Shown one piece after another: positions 8,243 to 12,483 of a stretch of DNA of 12,483 bases. Below the pieces are notes generated by a model. That model was not told the DNA's origin. It saw only the letters and a program-made list of their open reading frames with translations, and did not search any database. The DNA is taken from NCBI GenBank assembly GCA_003024985.2, contig PXIH01S0004518.1. One strand, given 5' to 3'. The translations under genes and the position numbers were made by a program. The stretch is from Euperipatoides rowelli (Eukaryota > Onychophora > Udeonychophora > Euonychophora > Peripatopsidae). The stretch's first letter is position 1. Each line of letters begins with the position of its first letter.

Positions 8243-8359
8243 ATTGGACTAAAAATAACACCAAAAAAATCCTAAACCGAAAGCATGATCCTGAAATGAG
8301 TTATGTAGTTGAGAAACGAAAGTCAGTATGATCCAATAAAACATTTTTTTGCACTCACT
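8243..8359 (+). promoter_or_regulatory. Possible KRI1 5' UTR with a 3' splice site and four upstream ATGs
   Basis: A T-rich tract ending in CTTTCAG at 8242 resembles a strong 3' splice site, so an exon could begin at 8243 and carry the KRI1 start. That leader would hold four upstream ATG frames, all closed before or near the main start: 8285-8299, 8296-8331, 8303-8308 (ATG followed at once by TAG) and 8328-8339. If transcription instead begins close to 8340, none of these would be in the mRNA. No TATA box is recognised. The splice site and UTR are inferences. Confidence 0.35.
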
Positions 8360-10795
8360 ATGGCGACCGTATCACTTTTTAATGACGAAAATTCAGATAG
8401 TGATGTGGAATTTGAAATAAACAAAGACTATGCAGAAAAATATGAACAATGGCGAGGAAAGGAGGTGCTGCAGAAACTGAAAGATCGCTACGGCAGTGAT
8501 GTAGATTTAGAATCTGATACAGACAGTTCATCATCATCATCATCAGATGAAGAGGCAATCACTTCTCCGGCAAAAGAAAAATCTTTTTTTAAATTATTGT
8601 CTCTTTTGAAGAGTGGTGATCCTCAAATATTAGACGAGGCTTCTAAACTCTCCAGTAATTGTGTTGTTCCAAATTCAGAAATTGTTCAGATAAAAAAGAA
8701 GTCACCTAAGCCAATGTTTTTAAGAGATTATGAAAGGAAAGTATTACTTGGTGATAGTAGCATCATAAATGGAAACAAACCAGAAATTGACAAGGAACCT
8801 GTTTTAGGCTATTATGAGCAGCAAGAAAAGTTGAAAGAAAGTTTAAAAGCTTTTGAAAATAAGGATGAAGAAGATGAGGAGGAAGATCTGATAATTGTGA
8901 AAACAAAAACAAAACAAGAGCAGGAAGTTGAAGAAGAAGAATATAAGCTGTGGTTAAAAGGACAAAGGTCTTCTATTAAAGATGAAGATGCCAAGGATTT
9001 TAAATATCTTAGAGACTATTGGACTAAATCAAACTTAACTGAGGATGAAAAATTTTTGAAGAATTTTTTTCTAAATCAGCCCTACCTCAATGATGAAGCT
9101 GAAGAAGTAGATGATGGAGAAAGTGATATTGAAGAGAGGAAGACTGAAGATTTGCTAGTCGACGAAGATGCTGTAGAACAGCAAGAAAACTTTGAATATA
9201 AATATAATTTTCGGTTCCAAGATCCAGATCCAGAATTTATTAAAACTTACCCTCGTATAATAAAGAGCTCGATGCGAAGGCCGGACGACCGTCGTAAATT
9301 AAAAAGAGCTCAAATCAAAGAGAGAAAATTGAAGGAAAAAGAACGTAAAAAGGAAGAGTTGAAGCAATTGAAAAGTCTAAAAAAGATAGAAATTAAAGAA
9401 AAATTGAAACAAATTCAAGAGATTACTGGGAATTCCTCTTTGCCATTTGAAGATGATGATCTAGAAGGTGATTTTGATGCTGAAAAATATGATAAAAAAA
9501 TGAAGCTCTGTTTCAATGATGATTACTATCAGCAACCTGAAGGTGATAACAAGCCAGAATTTTCTGAAGAGGATGATGATGTGAATTGGGATAAATGGAT
9601 TTCCAAAGATAATTGTAAAGAGGATAACATACTACCTGATTGTGAAGATCCTAATTTTGACATGGATGCTGATCATAATTCTCATGCCTTGCGTAGACCA
9701 GAAAATGGACCCAATAAGAAAAAATGGCGGTTAAGTGATATGCTGAAACAGAAGAAACCAGTGTTTGATCCGTCTACAAAATCTTACCAAGAATACTTGG
9801 ATGAATATTATAAATTGGACTATGAAGACATCATCGATGACCTACCATGTCGTTTTAAGTACCGAGAAGTAGTAGCTAACAACTTTGGGCTAAGCACAGA
9901 AGAGATTCTGTTGGCTGATGATAGAGAATTAAACAGCTGGTGTTCAATCAAAAAATGTGTACAATATAAATCAAAAGAGCAAGAATTACAAGATGTCCAT
10001 AATTACAGAAGAAAAGGTGAGAACACTGCAAAAAAGATGCATATCCTTAGCAGCTTGACAGCTGAAAACCCTGAGAATCCCATACCCAGAAAGAGACGGA
10101 AATCTAAGAAAAGAAAACCGAAGGACTTAACCACATCCATATTGAATCAAAGGGAGACTGACAAGGAAATGAGTGACATTGAAGAGAATTTATCTGAGGA
10201 TTTAGATGATAAATCTGAAGTGCTAAATCGACTGAATAAATCAACTTTAAAAGAAGATGCCAAGTCTGTGAACAGTGTCAAAAAAGAGGAAAGAATACAG
10301 GAATTTGAAAGCAATCAGTTATCGTGCAAAGTGAAAAAAAGAAAACATGATAATATTTGTGAGCCTATAAATGGAATGGTATCTTCTATTAAAGAAAATG
10401 ATGGAAAAGTTGATGAAAGTTCTGAGAAAAATATTAAAAATGAAAATTTAGGGGATAATAATCCACGTAAATCAGGCAGAAGTAGAAGGAAGAGACAGCG
10501 TAAACGTAATCGATTCAATAAAAATTTTGAACAGATGGACAACAAAACAAATTTGAAACTGAAAGCAGATAAAACGAAAAATAATTTTACAGAAACAGAG
10601 AGTCAAAATGAGCAGAGTGGTAATACTGCAATAAATAAGCATAAAAGATGGAAAGATGTACATTCAAAACTACCTAGTCAGGCCACTGGGACCGTGTTGT
10701 CTGATGAAAGATTAAAAGCTTATGGCTTTAATCCTAAAAAGTTCAGAAATAAAGAAAGATATAAGCCTAAATTTAATGTAAATTCTTTAAATTAA
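8360..10795 (+). CDS. KRI1: KRI1-like nucleolar ribosome-biogenesis protein, complete, single exon
   Basis: The product has 811 residues; human KRI1 has about 700. KRI1 is a nucleolar protein needed for pre-rRNA processing and small-subunit assembly, known in yeast to work with Krr1. Conserved family blocks appear in order: LQKLKDRYG (37-45); a Ser/Asp tract (51-65); PMFLRDYERKVLL (118-130); LWLKGQ (197-202); a Lys/Glu-rich, probably coiled-coil block (305-355); CEDPNFDMDAD (428-438); and the most conserved core, EYLDEYYKLDYEDIIDDLP (478-496) through FGLSTEEIL (509-517) and SWCSIKK (526-532). The C-terminal signature is LSDERLKAYGFNPKKF (780-795). Basic nuclear-localisation-like runs lie at 577-588 and 709-718. 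The extra length over human is the Lys/Glu/Asn-rich stretch at about 570-775. The ATG at 8360 has A at -3 and G at +4; the frame could be extended upstream only through a non-ATG codon as far as a TAG at 8306. No intron interrupts the frame. Confidence 0.96.
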   Translation: MATVSLFNDENSDSDVEFEINKDYAEKYEQWRGKEVLQKLKDRYGSDVDLESDTDSSSSSSSDEEAITSPAKEKSFFKLLSLLKSGDPQILDEASKLSSNCVVPNSEIVQIKKKSPKPMFLRDYERKVLLGDSSIINGNKPEIDKEPVLGYYEQQEKLKESLKAFENKDEEDEEEDLIIVKTKTKQEQEVEEEEYKLWLKGQRSSIKDEDAKDFKYLRDYWTKSNLTEDEKFLKNFFLNQPYLNDEAEEVDDGESDIEERKTEDLLVDEDAVEQQENFEYKYNFRFQDPDPEFIKTYPRIIKSSMRRPDDRRKLKRAQIKERKLKEKERKKEELKQLKSLKKIEIKEKLKQIQEITGNSSLPFEDDDLEGDFDAEKYDKKMKLCFNDDYYQQPEGDNKPEFSEEDDDVNWDKWISKDNCKEDNILPDCEDPNFDMDADHNSHALRRPENGPNKKKWRLSDMLKQKKPVFDPSTKSYQEYLDEYYKLDYEDIIDDLPCRFKYREVVANNFGLSTEEILLADDRELNSWCSIKKCVQYKSKEQELQDVHNYRRKGENTAKKMHILSSLTAENPENPIPRKRRKSKKRKPKDLTTSILNQRETDKEMSDIEENLSEDLDDKSEVLNRLNKSTLKEDAKSVNSVKKEERIQEFESNQLSCKVKKRKHDNICEPINGMVSSIKENDGKVDESSEKNIKNENLGDNNPRKSGRSRRKRQRKRNRFNKNFEQMDNKTNLKLKADKTKNNFTETESQNEQSGNTAINKHKRWKDVHSKLPSQATGTVLSDERLKAYGFNPKKFRNKERYKPKFNVNSLN
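8528..8545 (+). repeat. (TCA)6 microsatellite inside KRI1
   Basis: Six TCA codons in a row follow an AGT codon and give a seven-serine run at residues 56-62, next to acidic residues. It is an in-frame triplet repeat in a disordered acidic stretch and may vary in length between individuals. Confidence 0.85.
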
Positions 10796-10861
10796 AATAT
10801 CCAATAAAAATTATGTCTTTTAATTAAAAAAATAAAGTGTATGGCTGCTAAAATGAATAAA
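10796..10861 (+). promoter_or_regulatory. KRI1 3' end with three AATAAA signals
   Basis: AATAAA occurs at 10803-10808, 10831-10836 and 10856-10861, all within 66 nt of the KRI1 stop. The second is followed at once by a GT-rich stretch (10837-10847), as expected near a cleavage site. The 3' UTR is therefore probably well under 100 nt. No long poly-A tract follows, so the locus lacks the usual tail of a recent retrocopy. Confidence 0.6.
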
Positions 10862-11596
10862 GAACAGTGCGAGTCTTCATCAATTATATCGGTATTGACT
10901 TTTAACAACAATAAGCGATGCCATTTTAAAATTAAAATAACCAATATAATTGATTTTAAAGATTAAAGGAATAGAGTCAGCTTAAAGCTTTCTTAGGCAG
11001 AGAAGTGATATATTGAATTGGTGAATTGGTAAACTACAGTGCAAATTATTATTGCATTTAATGCAATTAAATTTTTTTTTAACTGTTTCAGTCAGCCATC
11101 TTTTTTTTAACTTTTCATTGAAATGGTTTGAAAATATATATTTAGTATTAAATAAAAAATTATATTACAGTATTTGGAAGAAATTATTTAAAAAAATTTT
11201 AAGCAGAACATTCTAAAACATTTTATTAGGAATGGTATCAAAATTTCATCAATTTTCTAAATCTGAAAACTTTTTCATATTCTGCCATCTCTTCTTTTTA
11301 TCATCCCCATTACCAAAAAAAATATTTAATGAGGGCCATCCCTTCTAAATAAAATTTCTCACAAATATGCTAAATGTCATGATCTTTTTTGCCCACTATT
11401 TTCAAATGTGGACTTTAGAATCTTGAAACCACAATGCTTTCAAATTAATAGTAGTAGCTGACTAACTAAAGATGGGTCAAAGATAATTTTTGTTGTAAAA
11501 GCTAGCAAATGTACAGTGGGCTATATTAAGCGAATTAAAACATTGAATAAAAAATAGTCAATTTTTAGAGATAGAAGGTATCTGTTAAATTTAGTG
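10862..11596. other. AT-rich intergenic stretch, nothing recognised
   Basis: No frame of useful length, RNA gene or element end was found in this stretch downstream of KRI1. Confidence 0.5.
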
Positions 11597-11683
11597 TTTT
11601 AGGGAATGGTTGCTTTATTTTAGCCCCCTTCCTCTCAACTTTCAAGTGGGGTAAAAGGGGAGCTAGGGTGCCCTTCCCTAAAA
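11597..11683. repeat. 87-bp compound inverted repeat
   Basis: TTTTAGGGAA (11597-11606) pairs perfectly with TTCCCTAAAA (11674-11683). Inside it, TAGCCCCCTT (11621-11630) pairs with AAGGGGAGCTA (11655-11665) with one bulge, and ACTT/AAGT closes the centre. It may be a small foldback or MITE. The flanks show no clear duplication. Confidence 0.6.
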
Positions 11684-12289
11684 ATAAATTGAAGCAATAA
11701 AGTTTTTTTATACTATACCGTACTGGGCTGTATACTATACTTGGACAATGTCTATAGTCCTTTTATGAGAGCCTCATAAATAAGTTATTAATTAGACTTG
11801 GACACTACATAGTGAAAATGAGCAAGTTCAGTTGATCTTCCACCTGACTTTTTAACTTGGCCGAGTTAGTTTAGTGACTCCCGATTGTTATGTTCACATT
11901 AACTGAAAATTAAAAAAATATATAGTATATATTTAATTTAATTATAACATGCCTATCTTTCTGTCAGTGACGCTACATATACTGTAGCATATATAAAAAT
12001 ATAGTTAAATTTTATGTACTGTAAATATACATTGGTCATCTAATATTATGTAGATAGCTTATAGCCTACTGTACTTCAAGTAGATTGTTAACTGCATGAC
12101 ATTTTAAATTTTATTATTTTCAAATAACCTACTATTTTTTTTATTACTAGAACCCATCCAAAACATAAAAAAAAAAAATATTGGCTTCCATGGTCATCTT
12201 CCTAGGCCCAATTTTGAAGCATGTAACAACCATTCCTCCAAACTCCCAGCTCAATAATGTTAATAAAATGGATCTCACTGAATTTTAAA
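11684..12289. other. AT-rich intergenic stretch, nothing recognised
   Basis: There is a small palindrome GCTACA-TATAC-TGTAGC at 11972-11988 and several TACTGTA words. No gene or element was identified. Confidence 0.5.
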
Positions 12290-12483
12290 GTCTAGCTCAG
12301 TGTTTCTCAACCTTTTTTTCATGGAGGAACCCCTAAAATAATTTGTATCCTGAGGAACCCCCACCTAAGAAAACATTTATTGGGGGGTGGTTTACAATCC
12401 AATTACACTGCTAAAATTACTAAGTTATTTGTTAAGAAAATATATTTTTAAAGAGCTACTATATTGTATGTGTAGAATATGTA
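12290..12483 (+). mobile_element. Left end of a second hAT-like element, cut by the window edge
   Basis: CAGTGTTTCTCAACC at 12298-12312, followed by a T run and GGAGGAACCCC, matches the common hAT terminal pattern CAGTGGTTCTCAACCTTTTT. The 8 bp before it, GTCTAGCT (12290-12297), would be the left target-site copy. The right end lies outside the window, so size and coding capacity are unknown. Confidence 0.7.

Noticed and set aside
8137-8331. 64-codon plus-strand frame just before KRI1
   Set aside because: It begins in the minisatellite, is out of frame with KRI1 and crosses the possible splice acceptor. Its tail survives only as an upstream ATG frame.
8309-8359. 17-residue N-terminal extension of KRI1 from a TTG codon
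   Set aside because: It is not an ATG, a stop lies directly upstream, and the ATG at 8360 has a strong initiation context with conserved family sequence following soon after.
3928-8359. Shared bidirectional promoter for DOHH and KRI1
   Set aside because: The genes are head to head, but about 4.4 kb including transposons and a minisatellite separates them.
1-12483. tRNA or rRNA genes
   Set aside because: I looked for tRNA A and B box patterns and conserved rRNA stretches by eye and found none. A covariance-model scan would be needed to exclude them formally.

Overview
The window looks like nuclear DNA of an animal, most likely an invertebrate. It is AT-rich (I estimate about 30% GC), gene-sparse, crowded with decayed transposons and dotted with the palindromic word TAGGCCTA. 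An arthropod, perhaps a crustacean, would fit the protein sequences, but nothing here fixes the species. One ambiguous base (n, position 7869) points to a draft assembly.

Two protein-coding genes are clear, both full length and both carried in a single uninterrupted reading frame. The minus strand (3001-3927) encodes deoxyhypusine hydroxylase (DOHH), the HEAT-repeat di-iron enzyme that completes hypusine formation on translation factor eIF5A. The plus strand (8360-10795) encodes KRI1, an acidic and basic nucleolar ribosome-biogenesis factor of 811 residues. They lie head to head but about 4.4 kb of repeats separates them, so a shared promoter is unlikely. Both serve the translation machinery, which may be coincidence. 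Each has AATAAA signals within about 65 nt of its stop codon.

Layout: 1-1070 holds the decayed reverse-transcriptase end of a LINE on the minus strand, with a hint of a second copy at the left edge. 1070-1690 shows nothing recognisable. 1730-1806 is a different LINE tail. 1927-1993 is a strong hairpin and 2126-2187 a run of three small hairpins. 2243-2922 holds diverged direct and inverted copies of a ~45-50 bp repeat. DOHH follows, with a small CpG-rich upstream region carrying three TTCGTACC boxes. 4519-4626 is a nearly G-free pyrimidine tract, and 4654-4936 a MITE-like element with long G and C runs. 4937-5856 has a short direct repeat and a hairpin. 5857-6635 is a complete non-autonomous hAT element with target-site duplication. 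6636-7689 has one diverged repeat pair. 7690-8170 is a ~25 bp minisatellite ending about 190 bp before the KRI1 start. After KRI1, 10862-11596 is plain AT-rich DNA, 11597-11683 is another compound hairpin, and 12298 to the window end is the left end of a second hAT element inserted at nearly the same target sequence as the first.

No wholly new system is evident. The most interesting signals are the minisatellite that repeats a perfect orphan nuclear-receptor half-site (TCAAGGTCA on the minus strand) just upstream of KRI1, the intronless state of two genes that usually have introns in animals, and the shared target sequence of the two hAT insertions.
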